From: Pediococcus inopinatus
Lineage (GTDB): Bacteria; Bacillota; Bacilli; Lactobacillales; Lactobacillaceae
Length of the DNA: 64,000 nucleotides
Reading direction: 5' to 3'
NCBI RefSeq assembly: GCF_002982135.1
Contig: NZ_CP019981.1
Span: 930,001-994,000 of the forward strand
In this document: piece by piece, positions 36,078 through 44,753 of the stretch
How positions within the stretch are numbered: the stretch's first letter is position 1
How the letters are laid out: each line of letters starts with the position of its first letter
Made by a program: the position numbers and the translations under genes
Notes under the pieces: generated by a model
Databases searched by the model: none
Seen by the model: the letters and a program-made list of their open reading frames with translations, nothing else
What the model was told of the DNA's origin: nothing

Positions 36078-36563
36078 ATGTTCTCAAAGGAAAATAAAAT
36101 AAATGCAGTTCTAGAATTAACTAGTGGCCTGCCTCAAAGTATCATCATGAAAAAGTACGGTATCAAGGGCTCTGCCACTTTATATGAATGGAAACGCAGG
36201 TTAGAACAGTTCGGTGTTGAAGGTCTAAGTTTAAACCATAAGAAGACTTACTTTGATTATTCGTTTAAAATGAAAGTAATTAAATGGCGTTTAGATCAAA
36301 ATGCATCCTTGCCGATAACTGCTAAGCAGTTTCGAATTAAACATCCAGCTGTAATTTGGCAATGGGAACGAGCTCTTGAACAAGGACGCCTTAATCCTAA
36401 TCAAAGGCGGTCAAATACCATGTCAGATAGTAATAATGAAAAGTCTAAAAAGGAATTAGAAGAAGAAAACCGTGAATTGAGAGTTAAATTAGCTTATTTG
36501 GAAAAATTACACGCCTTGGTTCAGAAAAAGAAAGCATTAAAAACCAGGAAAAAGCACAAATAG
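36078..36563 (+). CDS. IS3-family OrfA
   Basis: 161 residues. Two helix-turn-helix units (IIMKKYGIKGSATLYEWKRR near 20-40 and TAKQFRIKHPAVIWQWERAL near 75-95) and a coiled region of E and L repeats (KELEEENRELRVKLAYLEKL, about 123-142). The last codons run into lysine-rich sequence where a -1 shift would enter orfB. Related to, but clearly different from, the OrfA at 45.8 kb. Confidence 0.9.
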   Translation: MFSKENKINAVLELTSGLPQSIIMKKYGIKGSATLYEWKRRLEQFGVEGLSLNHKKTYFDYSFKMKVIKWRLDQNASLPITAKQFRIKHPAVIWQWERALEQGRLNPNQRRSNTMSDSNNEKSKKELEEENRELRVKLAYLEKLHALVQKKKALKTRKKHK

Positions 36564-37195
36564 TTGCTGAATTAAGGCGTGATTTGAACGAAGTGCTTAG
36601 CTTTATTTTAAAAGTTGTCGGTATGTCAAGTAGTAGTTATCATGATGCACTTAACCGACAATATAAAACTAATTATTCCCAGGACTTAGTGGATGAAATT
36701 CTTCAAATTAGACAAGATAATCCAGATTTCGGGTATCGTACGGTTACCGATGCATTAAGGAACAACGGTAAAATTGTTAACCATAAAGTGGTATTAAAGA
36801 TCATGAAACAAAATGACGTGCTTTGTCATGCTTTTGATCGAAAAACTAGAAAATATAATTCTTATCGAGGTACTGTTGGTAAACTTGCTAAAAACAAACT
36901 GAATCGCAGATTCAATACGGATCGACCTTATCAAAAAGTAGTGACCGATGTGACTGAAGTTCGCTGGGGTTCTGGTTCGATTTCTGAGCGTGCTTATTTT
37001 ACTTCATTTGTTGATCTTTACAGTAACGAGATATTGTCATGGAATATTGGTCTTAGCCCTAATGTAGCGTTTGTCACAAAACCTTTAATGGATTTAATTC
37101 GTTCAAAACCACAATTACCTTATAAGATGACAATTCATTCAGATCAAGGTTTTCAATATCAGAATTATCAGTATGTTTCCAAGCTAAAGAAAAAC

Positions 37196-38645
37196 GGGTC
37201 TACACTTTCTGGTATTGGTGAATAACTAATACCGGTTTTTTGTCTGTTTTGAAAATCAGAAAAATAAAAAAGGACATCTGTCCTCTTTGTGCTACGATTT
37301 AATCGCCAAAACAAATCGAAAAGAGGAAATTCAGATGTCCCTAACTAATCCTATCTTATGCTTATTCGAAATAACAGACCCAAACTTAATTGTCACTGGT
37401 ATTTCTAAAGAACGGTGTTCCACAAACCAACGTATTCATGTCGTCCATGCAACTTTGTCTTATCAACTTTTAAAGTGCCCACATTGTGGCCATAAAAGCT
37501 TAATTAAAAACGGAACTCACATGAGTCACCTGCGTTTAGGAACCTTATCCGGTGGTCGTTACGAAATGCATTTAAAACGTCAAAGATACCAATGTAAAGA
37601 TTGTTCAAAAACCTGTGGTGCTAAAACTAAGTTGGTTAATCGTAACGAAACTTTCACACATAATATCAAACATCAAGTGATCGTTTTGGCACGCGATATG
37701 TTGACGAGTAAAGAAATTGCTAAACTTTGTGGAATTTCGCCAAGCAGTGTTCAACGAATCCTAAATGCCAATATTCACTTAGCCTATCGTGTTAAACATC
37801 TCCCAGAGAATCTTTGCTTTGATGAATTTCGTTCCTGTAATCACTGGATGTCCTTTAATTGTTGCGATGCCGTTAGTCATCGCCGAATTGTTACTTTAAA
37901 AGATCGGCTAAGTAAAGATATCATTGACTACTTTGAAGCTCGTTTTTCGGTTCAAGAACGTGCCCAAGTTCAATCAGTGACGATTGACATGAATGCTGAA
38001 TATGGCAGCTTCATTCATCGCTTATTTCCCAATGCGGCCACGATTATCGATCGTTTCCATATTATTCAACTGGCTGGGCGTGCCTTAGATAATGAACGCA
38101 CGCAGACCATTCGTACTATCCAAGATAAGCATTCACGAATTTATCATATTTTAAAATCTCAATGGCGTTTATTTCATCTTGATGAAATAAAAGTTAATGA
38201 TTCTAAGGCTGTTTATTTACGCGGAATTAACGAGTATATGACGCAACAAAACGCCATTGATTTAGCTCTAGACGCTTTTCCCAGATTTAGATCTGTGTAT
38301 CAAACCTATCAAGGTATCTTAAGTGCCATACACCAAAAGGATGCTAATGCGTTCCAATCCTTACTTACTAACTACCAACCCACTAGTAATCAAATGGACA
38401 TAACGATCAACACGTTTATCAAAAATGGTTCAGCCCTTCTAAACAGTTGTCGTTATCCATTTTCCAACGGTCCAATTGAAGGACTTAATCGTAAAATCAA
38501 GGCATTAAAGCGTAACTGTTTTGGTTTTCAAAATATTGACAACTTCTTTATCCGGATTAGTTTAATTCATGAGTAAACAAAAAGCACATTCACCGAAGTG
38601 AATGTGCCGTTCAAAATCTCCACCAATACGATTTGACAGAGACCC
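37196..38645 (+). mobile_element. ISL3-family insertion sequence, intact
   Basis: 1450 bp. Imperfect inverted ends share GGGTCT and GTATTGGTG (left 37196, right 38645). It is flanked by a perfect 8-bp direct repeat AGAAAAAC (37188-37195 and 38646-38653), the ISL3 target duplication size. The untouched duplication shows a recent insertion. Confidence 0.95.
37335..38576 (+). CDS. ISL3-family transposase
   Basis: 413 residues. N-terminal zinc-finger-like cysteines (CPHCGHK near 50 and CKDCSKTCG near 88), a helix-turn-helix (TSKEIAKLCGISPSSVQRIL near 125-144), and the DDE core with VTIDMNAEYGSFIH, IDRFHI and the late PFSNGPIEGLNRKIKALKR (catalytic Glu). All parts are uninterrupted. ATG follows GAGGAAA; an upstream start in the leader was rejected. 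Confidence 0.94.
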   Translation: MSLTNPILCLFEITDPNLIVTGISKERCSTNQRIHVVHATLSYQLLKCPHCGHKSLIKNGTHMSHLRLGTLSGGRYEMHLKRQRYQCKDCSKTCGAKTKLVNRNETFTHNIKHQVIVLARDMLTSKEIAKLCGISPSSVQRILNANIHLAYRVKHLPENLCFDEFRSCNHWMSFNCCDAVSHRRIVTLKDRLSKDIIDYFEARFSVQERAQVQSVTIDMNAEYGSFIHRLFPNAATIIDRFHIIQLAGRALDNERTQTIRTIQDKHSRIYHILKSQWRLFHLDEIKVNDSKAVYLRGINEYMTQQNAIDLALDAFPRFRSVYQTYQGILSAIHQKDANAFQSLLTNYQPTSNQMDITINTFIKNGSALLNSCRYPFSNGPIEGLNRKIKALKRNCFGFQNIDNFFIRISLIHE

Positions 38646-38978
38646 AGAAAAACCACATTATGCAGAGTATGAGTCGCAAAGCGACTTGTCTGGATAATGC
38701 GGTTGCTGAGAGTTGTTTCCATATTTTAAAAGTTGGAACGGTGCATAATAACCACTATTCCTCCTACGAAGAATTAAGAATAGCCATAACTGAATACGTT
38801 AGTTATTATAATAATAAAAGAATTAGAACAAAACTGGCCGGAAAAACTCCGGTACAATACCGAAACCTATCCGACCAGTTGGTTGCTTAAAATCCACTCC
38901 AAATTATGGGGTTCAGTTCACATTCCTTTTTTTATGCTAATTTTATCTCCTCAATGACCACTTCTTTAATACAATACT

Positions 38979-39009
38979 AGTGTAAACTACGGTCTGGACT
39001 CTATAGCAA
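38979..39009 (-). promoter_or_regulatory. MerR-regulon promoter 1 (orphaned)
   Basis: TTGCTA and TACACT on the minus strand, spacer TAGAGTCCAGACCGTAGTT (19 bp). It points at a GAGGAG site at 38947-38953 and then the IS3 end, so its original gene, probably the NTF2-like one, is lost. Confidence 0.8.
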
Positions 39010-39082
39010 GCTTTAATTCTTACTTTTTTATTATTTGCCACGTGTCATTCTAGTCAATTTGAAGTTAGTCGATAAATAATCC

Positions 39083-39553
39083 TCATCGTAGTCGGTGAAT
39101 CAGTACCTGTAAAGAGATATTGTGCGGCACGGCTCTCGCTGAATCGATATCAGTAACTACTTCCACTAAATCCATATCAAACCGGACAGCAACATCACTC
39201 CAAATATTAATCACGGTTTCAGTACTAGCTCCAGCCGGCATTACTAAAACCAATTTTTTTCGTCTAAACGGATTATCAATTCCCTGCACCTCAGCCATTC
39301 GCTTAATAAATGCGGTCATTGATGATCTACTTTGCCAATCTGGCGGCACACCGACAGTCAAAACATCTGCGTCACGAACCGACTCACAAATACCTAAAAA
39401 TTCATCCTCATCCTCTTCCCCAAGATCAGCTAAAACGAGATGTTTAGCTAAACTAATCGTTTGACTCATCTGCTTTGAAACAACTATTTTAGCTAATTTA
39501 AGAACCAGGCTACCGTGATAATTACTTGTATTAATAAATAATGTTCGTTGCAT
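39083..39553 (-). CDS. flavodoxin-like / NADPH-FMN reductase-like protein
   Basis: 156 residues with an alternating beta-alpha fold: opening LFINTSNYHGSLVLKLAK stands where the flavin-phosphate loop should be, and VGVPPDWQSRSSMTAFIKRM (about 67-86) aligns with the second flavin loop (P-x-x-W-x-S-x-S-MKAFIDR) of flavodoxin-type reductases. The phosphate loop lacks the usual S/T-x-S/T-G-x-T, so cofactor binding is uncertain. GAGGTG five bases before ATG. Driven by MerR-type promoter 2. Confidence 0.65.
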   Translation of the reverse strand: MQRTLFINTSNYHGSLVLKLAKIVVSKQMSQTISLAKHLVLADLGEEDEDEFLGICESVRDADVLTVGVPPDWQSRSSMTAFIKRMAEVQGIDNPFRRKKLVLVMPAGASTETVINIWSDVAVRFDMDLVEVVTDIDSARAVPHNISLQVLIHRLR

Positions 39554-39606
39554 ACGCTCACCTCAAAATTATAGACAAAGTTGATTGCTCTGTCTTCAAT
39601 AACCGT

Positions 39607-39637
39607 AGTTTAAGCCCTAGACTGAACTCTATGGCAA
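39607..39637 (-). promoter_or_regulatory. MerR-regulon promoter 2
   Basis: TTGCCA and TAAACT, spacer TAGAGTTCAGTCTAGGGCT (19 bp), 54 bp before the flavodoxin-like gene. The rest of 39638-39825 shows no gene or other signal. Confidence 0.85.
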
Positions 39638-39825
39638 GCTTTTTAATCAAAAAAATTTTCTGAACGAATTATTATTTTTAGCGCAGTTCAGTATAAACAC
39701 CCTTTAAGGGACAATTGAAGCATTAAACGCATAAGCAAACAGAATCAGCGAATAGCTTTTGGCTTCCGTAATTACCATCATTCAGTTTCCCGAATCAAGT
39801 CACAACAGCTGCGAACCAAACCAAA

Positions 39826-39866
39826 TAAAAAAACAGAACTAGAAGTTATGTAACTTCTAGTTCTGT
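39826..39866 (-). terminator. terminator of the ArsR/MDR operon
   Basis: ACAGAACTAGAAGTTA paired with its exact complement across TG, followed by seven Ts on the minus strand. Confidence 0.9.
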
Positions 39867-39947
39867 CCAAAAATTAGCTATCAGTAGGATTGGACAGGTG
39901 CCCAATTTAAACTTAATGATTACATAACTGTGTCTTTGCTTTATCTG

Positions 39948-40961
39948 TTATTCATCAACTTTAATAATTATTTTACCATGAGCGTGACCAGTTTCGGAAT
40001 ATTCTAACGCCGCTTGCGCATCTGGGAGTGAAAATATCCGATCGATAATCGGTATTAATTTTTCCTGTTCAATCAACTTTGTCAATTGCTCAAGTTCTTT
40101 TCCACTAGGTTGCATAAATAAAAAATGATACGACACATGATATTTGCGCTCCAACCGCGATAACTTAAGCGTTGCTAGTCCAAATAACCATGTTTTTAGC
40201 CACCCTAATTTTCGTTCACGACCAAATTTTGCATTTGGTAATCCCGATACTGAGACAATCCTGCCACCTGGTTTTAAGATTTTAAATGATTTATCGAGTT
40301 GATTGCCACCCAATGTGTCAAAGACTATATCGTAGTCGCTCAAAACGTCTTCAAACTGCGTAGTGTGGTAATCAATTACTTGATCCGCACCTAATTCTCT
40401 AACTCGTTGTTCATTTTTAGCACTTGCAGTAGTTGTTACATATGCTCCTAAATTTTTTGCCAGTTGAATTGCAATTGAACCGACGCCACCAGCACCAGCC
40501 TGAATAAATACTTTTTGGCCGGGTTCCACCTTGGCGATATCAACTAATGCTTGGTAACTGGTCAACCCAACTAAAGGAATCGCAGCTGCTTGCTCGAATG
40601 ATAAATTAGCTGGTTTAAGTGCAATATCAGCTTCATCGACTGCCAAATAATCTGCAAAAGTACCAATTCTTGTATCGCGTGGCCGACCATAGACCTCATC
40701 ACCCACTTTAAATTTAGCCACCTGTGCACCAATCTTTACAATTATGCCAGCAAAATCCTGGCCTAAAGTGAGTGGCATGGTATGCTTCACCAGTAGCTTA
40801 ACTTCTCCATCACGAGTCTTAGAATCAATTGGATTCACACTGGCAGTTTTGATTGCTACAAGTACATCAGTGGCTCCAATTTCAAGAATTGGTACTTGTT
40901 TTAAAACAAGTTTAGCGTGACCGTATTTGTTAATTTGCATTGCGCGCATTGTTACATTCAT
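39948..40961 (-). CDS. zinc-independent MDR oxidoreductase (quinone oxidoreductase-like)
   Basis: 337 residues. GroES-like N-domain with LGQDFAGIIVKIG near 78, then a Rossmann domain with VFIQAGAGGVGSIAIQLAK (about 147-165), the QOR-type AGxGGVG loop. The structural-zinc cysteines are absent, typical of quinone oxidoreductase members. Likely an NADPH-dependent enone or quinone reductase. Its start overlaps the ArsR stop (ATGA), so both are one operon, controlled separately from the MerR regulon around it. Confidence 0.9.
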   Translation of the reverse strand: MNVTMRAMQINKYGHAKLVLKQVPILEIGATDVLVAIKTASVNPIDSKTRDGEVKLLVKHTMPLTLGQDFAGIIVKIGAQVAKFKVGDEVYGRPRDTRIGTFADYLAVDEADIALKPANLSFEQAAAIPLVGLTSYQALVDIAKVEPGQKVFIQAGAGGVGSIAIQLAKNLGAYVTTTASAKNEQRVRELGADQVIDYHTTQFEDVLSDYDIVFDTLGGNQLDKSFKILKPGGRIVSVSGLPNAKFGRERKLGWLKTWLFGLATLKLSRLERKYHVSYHFLFMQPSGKELEQLTKLIEQEKLIPIIDRIFSLPDAQAALEYSETGHAHGKIIIKVDE

Positions 40962-41296
40962 TTACTCTCATTCTCCTCTGCTAATCGCTCAATGATTGCT
41001 GCAGTTTGTTGCATAATCGCAAAGTTTTTACTTGGCTGAACTGCATAATAGTGCTTAGTGCCATCCTTTCGAATTGAAACTAGCTGAGCCTCTTTTAAAA
41101 TTTTCAAATGATGTGAAACTGCAGGCCGTGATAAGTGAGTTTGCTCGGTTAGTTGACCAACTCGCAGACCATCGCAACCAGCCTTCAATAACGAAATGAT
41201 AATTGACTGCCGGTTTTCATCCCCTAATGCAACAAAAATCGCTTGGCTTTGTACAAACCCACGTTCAATCATTTGAAAGTCTTCTGTTTTTGTCAT
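40958..41296 (-). CDS. ArsR family transcriptional regulator
   Basis: 112 residues, winged helix. VGQLTEQTHLSRPAVSHHLKILKEAQLV (about 46-73) is the ArsR recognition region and GTKHYYAVQ the wing. No cysteine pair for metal (only one Cys, CDGLR), so it probably senses something other than a thiophilic metal. Co-transcribed with the oxidoreductase. A 16-bp near-palindrome lies just upstream. Confidence 0.9.
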   Translation of the reverse strand: MTKTEDFQMIERGFVQSQAIFVALGDENRQSIIISLLKAGCDGLRVGQLTEQTHLSRPAVSHHLKILKEAQLVSIRKDGTKHYYAVQPSKNFAIMQQTAAIIERLAEENESK

Positions 41297-41310
41297 ATTA
41301 ACGTTCCTCC

Positions 41311-41326
41311 GTTAAAACGTTTAAAC
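41311..41326. promoter_or_regulatory. probable ArsR operator
   Basis: GTTAAAACGTTTAAAC reads nearly the same on both strands and lies between the ArsR gene start and the upstream promoter region. Confidence 0.5.
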
Positions 41327-41546
41327 CTTTTCATATATTTTATCGTATTAATTTCAAAATAGCTACATCGGGAAAGTAAATCGAGACAGAGCAATATTTT
41401 ATTTCTCTTGCTATATTTTCAACAATTTTTAAAGTATCTGGCATCATTATTATTCGCTAATTAAACCTCTATAGAAAAAAAGTACTAGCAAAAACATTGC
41501 GACTGTATACTTTACCCTGCTGATCTATAAATTAGGTTATGTATGA

Positions 41547-41582
41547 AAATAGCTATAACTTTAATTAAGATTATAGCTATAA
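41547..41582 (-). terminator. probable terminator after the SDR gene
   Basis: ATAGCTATAA and its complement around a TTAATTAA-containing loop, with TTTT on the minus strand. The rest of 41330-41546 contains nothing recognisable. Confidence 0.5.
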
Positions 41583-41615
41583 TCAACCGATTTAACACTT
41601 GTAATTATGCGATTA

Positions 41616-42356
41616 TTACATCACTTGTTTGCTTGGACGAATAATAATTTCATTAATTGCTGTATCTTCTGGTGCATTGATTGCAAAAGCAATCGATTCC
41701 GCAACACGATCTGGCGAAATTGCAAATTGATCATAAAATTGTTCAGTCCCTTTTTTGACCGCTTCATCCGTAATCGAGTTTGTTAGTTCAGTTGCAATTG
41801 CACCTGGTGACACAACCGTAACCCGAATGTTACTACCAGCCTGTGCCTCTTCTTGGCGTAAGCCCTCACTAATAGCTAAAACAGCCTGTTTAGTAGCGCT
41901 ATAAACAGCAGAACCAGGTCCAACAATATGTCCTGCAATAGAAGAAGTATTAATGAAATGACCAGACTTCTGCTCACGCATAATACCAAGTGCTGCATTA
42001 ATACCGTAAAGGACACCCTTTTCGTTGACATCGATCATTCGTTCCCAGTCTTCAACTTTTCCTTCTGCTAGCACAGATTGTGGCATTAGGCCAGCATTAT
42101 TCAGCCAAACATCAATTCGACCATACGTGTCGATTGCCTGTTGAGCTAATTTCTTTACAGAAGCAAGATCCGTCACGTCAGTCACCATGTAAGTTGCTTC
42201 ACCATCTGCAGCTTCGATATCTCTGACAATTTCTTGTAAACGAGCTTCACGACGGGCGCCTAAAACTAATTGATTGCCCTGTGCGGCCAATAATTTTGCC
42301 GTTGCTTCACCAATACCACTTGATGCACCTGTAATCACAATAACTTTTTTTGTCAT
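41616..42356 (-). CDS. short-chain dehydrogenase/reductase, YdfG-like
   Basis: 246 residues. TGASSGIGEATA at 8-19, NNAG near 88, Ser in NTSSIAG near 139, YSATK near 152. The VSPGAIATEL and the closing NEIIIRPSKQ are shared with the SDR at 54.2 kb, a close paralogue from duplication. Members reduce small carbonyls with NADPH. Driven by MerR-type promoter 3; RBS is weak (AGAAG). Confidence 0.9.
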   Translation of the reverse strand: MTKKVIVITGASSGIGEATAKLLAAQGNQLVLGARREARLQEIVRDIEAADGEATYMVTDVTDLASVKKLAQQAIDTYGRIDVWLNNAGLMPQSVLAEGKVEDWERMIDVNEKGVLYGINAALGIMREQKSGHFINTSSIAGHIVGPGSAVYSATKQAVLAISEGLRQEEAQAGSNIRVTVVSPGAIATELTNSITDEAVKKGTEQFYDQFAISPDRVAESIAFAINAPEDTAINEIIIRPSKQVM

Positions 42357-42389
42357 AAAATAAACACTTCTTATCTGTTTTCATTGCTT

Positions 42390-42420
42390 AATATAAACCT
42401 TAGTCTGCACACTATAGCAA
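42390..42420 (-). promoter_or_regulatory. MerR-regulon promoter 3
   Basis: TTGCTA and TATATT, spacer TAGTGTGCAGACTAAGGTT (19 bp), 34 bp before the SDR start. Confidence 0.85.
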
Positions 42421-42473
42421 GCTTTTTGTTCTAATTATTTTAAAAAATGTGTTTTATATCAATCATTTATTTC

Positions 42474-43121
42474 TTAATAGAACGATGGTTTACTCATATT
42501 TTCAGAACCCTTTTCAATAATTGCGACATTTTTATTAATTTGCAGTGTCGGCGTTTTTACCATATCAGTAATAAAACGTGCGACTGCTTGCCGTGAGACT
42601 TGCGCTCCTGTGACCATTTCTCCAAATGGAATCAATGTATAATCGTCATTCTTCGAATTGTTGTATAGCATTGACATCCGTACATAAGTGTAGTCAATAT
42701 TAGAATCAGAATCCAACGCATCGATTGCATTCCGCTCTGGTTGTCGGTTTGAAAAATAGGCCCCCATAGAAGATTTTCCCCATTCACCGAACTTACCCCC
42801 AACTTCGTCATAAAGTCCTATGGTTCCAGAAACTATTAATCGACGAATACTAGCTTGTTGCATAGCCGTAGCAGTCCCATTCATTGTGTCCGCAGTTGGC
42901 ACATTCAAGAACACTATATCTTGACCTTTGAGGGCATGTACTAACGTGGCAATATCCAAAATATCACCATCAACGATATTCTCTCGCTCTGGTACACTTA
43001 ATTGAACACGATTAGTTACGTTATGGCCAAATAAAGTCAACTCGGCATCAGTTTCTCTTAACAAACGTTCAATCAAAAAACCTGATATTTGTCCTGTAGC
43101 GCCTAAAATAATTACTTTCAT
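42474..43121 (-). CDS. NAD(P)H-binding atypical SDR (NmrA-like)
   Basis: 215 residues beginning VIILGATGQISGFLIERLL, a GxxGxxG dinucleotide loop, with GTIGLYDEVGGKFGEW near 108-123 and a YTYVRMSMLYN segment near 153. Paralogue of the protein at 53.5 kb (shared LGLYDEVPGEFGRWNKQS pattern). Probably an NADPH-dependent reductase or sensor; no catalytic YxxxK. AAGGAGG before ATG. Under MerR-type promoter 4. Confidence 0.85.
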   Translation of the reverse strand: MKVIILGATGQISGFLIERLLRETDAELTLFGHNVTNRVQLSVPERENIVDGDILDIATLVHALKGQDIVFLNVPTADTMNGTATAMQQASIRRLIVSGTIGLYDEVGGKFGEWGKSSMGAYFSNRQPERNAIDALDSDSNIDYTYVRMSMLYNNSKNDDYTLIPFGEMVTGAQVSRQAVARFITDMVKTPTLQINKNVAIIEKGSENMSKPSFY

Positions 43122-43158
43122 TTGATTGCCTCCTTGACAGCTTAACTTGCTAATCTCA

Positions 43159-43189
43159 CTATAAACCTCAGTGTGGTTTCAAAAACAAT
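43159..43189 (-). promoter_or_regulatory. MerR-regulon promoter 4
   Basis: TTGTTT and TATAGT, spacer TTGAAACCACACTGAGGTT (19 bp). The spacer's left half is the least conserved of the set. Confidence 0.65.
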
Positions 43190-43250
43190 TAAAAGAACTT
43201 AGTAATGATTATTTTCACACTACACAAATTAACAGCCTTTATAATTTCAA

Positions 43251-44243
43251 CTATAGCTTTCGATTAAAAAAAGTGACCAATTTATCTATTTCCTGCGTAA
43301 CATATGGTTCTTTCCAGTAGGTATCAATATGTGAAGCGCCTTCCAATAAGAAAAGATCTTTATCTTCAGTAGTTAATTTTTTATAGACGTCATCGGTCAT
43401 ATAGCGCGTATCTGCATCAGATCCTGCCATCATTAGCAATGGTTGATTAATTAATTCAACGTGATCTTCGACGTCAAAGGCCATTAAGTTAATCAGGCTG
43501 CTTTTAGTATATCGACCCGTAGATCTAGGATGAAAATGAGTATTACCGTAATAGACCATACCGTCCCGATAAAGACCAGCAGGAATTTTTTCAAGCTGTT
43601 CTGTTGTGAGAACTACAGGTTGAGTAAATAGTTCACCAATATACTCAACTTCATTACCCCGTTTCTCATTAGTACGTGCTTGAGCGGCGTCTTGTAATCG
43701 TTGCTGGATTGAATCAAGTTGTGAATCGTGGAAACCATTTCGTCGAACACGGCCACTATTAAACATACTAATAGTCACGATAGCTTTTAAACGCTTATCA
43801 GTTTTTGCTGCCTCAATCGTGTAACCACCACCACCGCAAATCCCTAATGCGCCAATTTTGTTAATATCAACACCAGGAAAACTCTCTAAGAAGTCTGCCA
43901 TAGCCCGAATATCTTCTGTTCGATAAGCTGGGTTGTCCGTATTACGTGGTAATCCATCACTAGCTCCTTGATAAGCCGCATCAGCCACAACTGTAATATA
44001 CCCATTATCTGCCAATTTTTGAGCAAATAACCCGGCAACTTGTTCTTTAACACCACCATTTGGATGCGCAACCGTTACTGCTGAATATAATTGATCACTG
44101 TCTTCATCATAGTTGGCAGGTGTATAAACATTGGCCCCAATTTTTACACCATTTGCCTCATATTCAACTGTACGAATATTGACCTCACCTGCAACATTTT
44201 GAGTCAATGCACCTTTATAAACTAAACCAAATTGATTTTCCAT
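43251..44243 (-). CDS. alpha/beta hydrolase, dienelactone-hydrolase-like
   Basis: 330 residues. Oxyanion region VTVAHPNGGVKEQ near 58, nucleophile elbow GICGGGGYTIEAA near 140 with Cys in G-x-C-x-G as in dienelactone hydrolases, acid in MAGSDADTRYM near 275, and His in EGASHIDTYWK near 308. Likely cleaves small esters or lactones. It starts three bases after the flavodoxin gene and shares promoter 5. Confidence 0.82.
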   Translation of the reverse strand: MENQFGLVYKGALTQNVAGEVNIRTVEYEANGVKIGANVYTPANYDEDSDQLYSAVTVAHPNGGVKEQVAGLFAQKLADNGYITVVADAAYQGASDGLPRNTDNPAYRTEDIRAMADFLESFPGVDINKIGALGICGGGGYTIEAAKTDKRLKAIVTISMFNSGRVRRNGFHDSQLDSIQQRLQDAAQARTNEKRGNEVEYIGELFTQPVVLTTEQLEKIPAGLYRDGMVYYGNTHFHPRSTGRYTKSSLINLMAFDVEDHVELINQPLLMMAGSDADTRYMTDDVYKKLTTEDKDLFLLEGASHIDTYWKEPYVTQEIDKLVTFFNRKL

Positions 44244-44245
44244 TC

Positions 44246-44695
44246 TTAATATCTCATTTCTATATATTTCATCCCTGCAACTCTTGCAAAAGTTTTAATG
44301 ATGCTGTTGGTCGGTTCAATAGTGTCACTTGGACTAGAACCTTGAACAAATACACCAATCGATTTATCATGCAATGCATCTTTATCCGAATCCTGTGAAA
44401 GTCTTTCTAACAGCGTTTTTAAATAGCCACTCATCGTATGCCAGTAAACTGGTGTTCCCAGTATGACAGTTTCAGACTGCTCAATTACACCAAGTACATC
44501 GTTAAATTGATCATCTGAAAATTTCTGGCCTATTTGATAGATTTTATAATCCACAAGATTTAATTGTCGATACTTATTACCTTTGAGTAATTTGTTGCCT
44601 AGTTTACTTGTATTGCCAGTTACGTTTTCGCTTGCATTGATAAACAATACATTATTACCAAAACCTTGGTTATTTACCTTTTTAAGGATCTTCAA
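44246..44695 (-). CDS. flavodoxin-fold NAD(P)H-FMN oxidoreductase
   Basis: 149 residues from a TTG seven bases after AAGGAGG. LFINASENVTGNTSKLG is the flavin-phosphate loop (S-x-x-x-x-G-N-T-x), and VILGTPVYWHTMSGYLKTLLERL (about 77-99) is the family's flavin-stacking loop. These enzymes reduce quinones, nitro groups or free flavins. First gene of an operon with the dienelactone-hydrolase-like gene. A longer frame beginning with GTG inside the promoter was set aside. Confidence 0.85.
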   Translation of the reverse strand: MKILKKVNNQGFGNNVLFINASENVTGNTSKLGNKLLKGNKYRQLNLVDYKIYQIGQKFSDDQFNDVLGVIEQSETVILGTPVYWHTMSGYLKTLLERLSQDSDKDALHDKSIGVFVQGSSPSDTIEPTNSIIKTFARVAGMKYIEMRY

Positions 44696-44722
44696 ATTTA
44701 TTCCTCCTTCACAACAATTACT

Positions 44723-44753
44723 ATTGTATCCGCTAGACCGCACTCCAGCGCAA
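44723..44753 (-). promoter_or_regulatory. MerR-regulon promoter 5
   Basis: TTGCGC and TACAAT, spacer TGGAGTGCGGTCTAGCGGA (19 bp), 28 bp before the flavodoxin start. Confidence 0.85.

Larger units (their letters stand above)
36584..38890 (+). pseudogene. IS3-family OrfB split by ISL3 insertion
   Basis: The 5' part (36584-37195) encodes the helix-turn-helix linker, the first Asp (VVTDVTEVRW) and second Asp (IHSDQGFQYQ). The frame breaks at the ISL3 end and resumes after 38645 with HIMQSMSRKATCLDNAVAESCFHILKV, which holds the catalytic Glu, to QYRNLSDQLVA. Joining across the element restores a normal transposase of about 290 residues, so it was functional until the ISL3 jump. Confidence 0.92.
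36030..38920 (+). mobile_element. IS3-family element interrupted by an ISL3-family element
   Basis: Inverted ends TGAACTGAACCCC (36030-36042) and GGGGTTCAGTTCA (38908-38920). Without the nested element and its duplicated 8 bp the element is about 1433 bp. Flanks CATC and CATT may be a decayed 4-bp target duplication, not certain. It disrupts an NTF2-like gene. Confidence 0.9.

Noticed and set aside
44696..44743. GTG start for the flavodoxin gene, 16 codons upstream
   Set aside because: It lies in the promoter region and covers the AAGGAGG site; the TTG at 44695 is correctly spaced.
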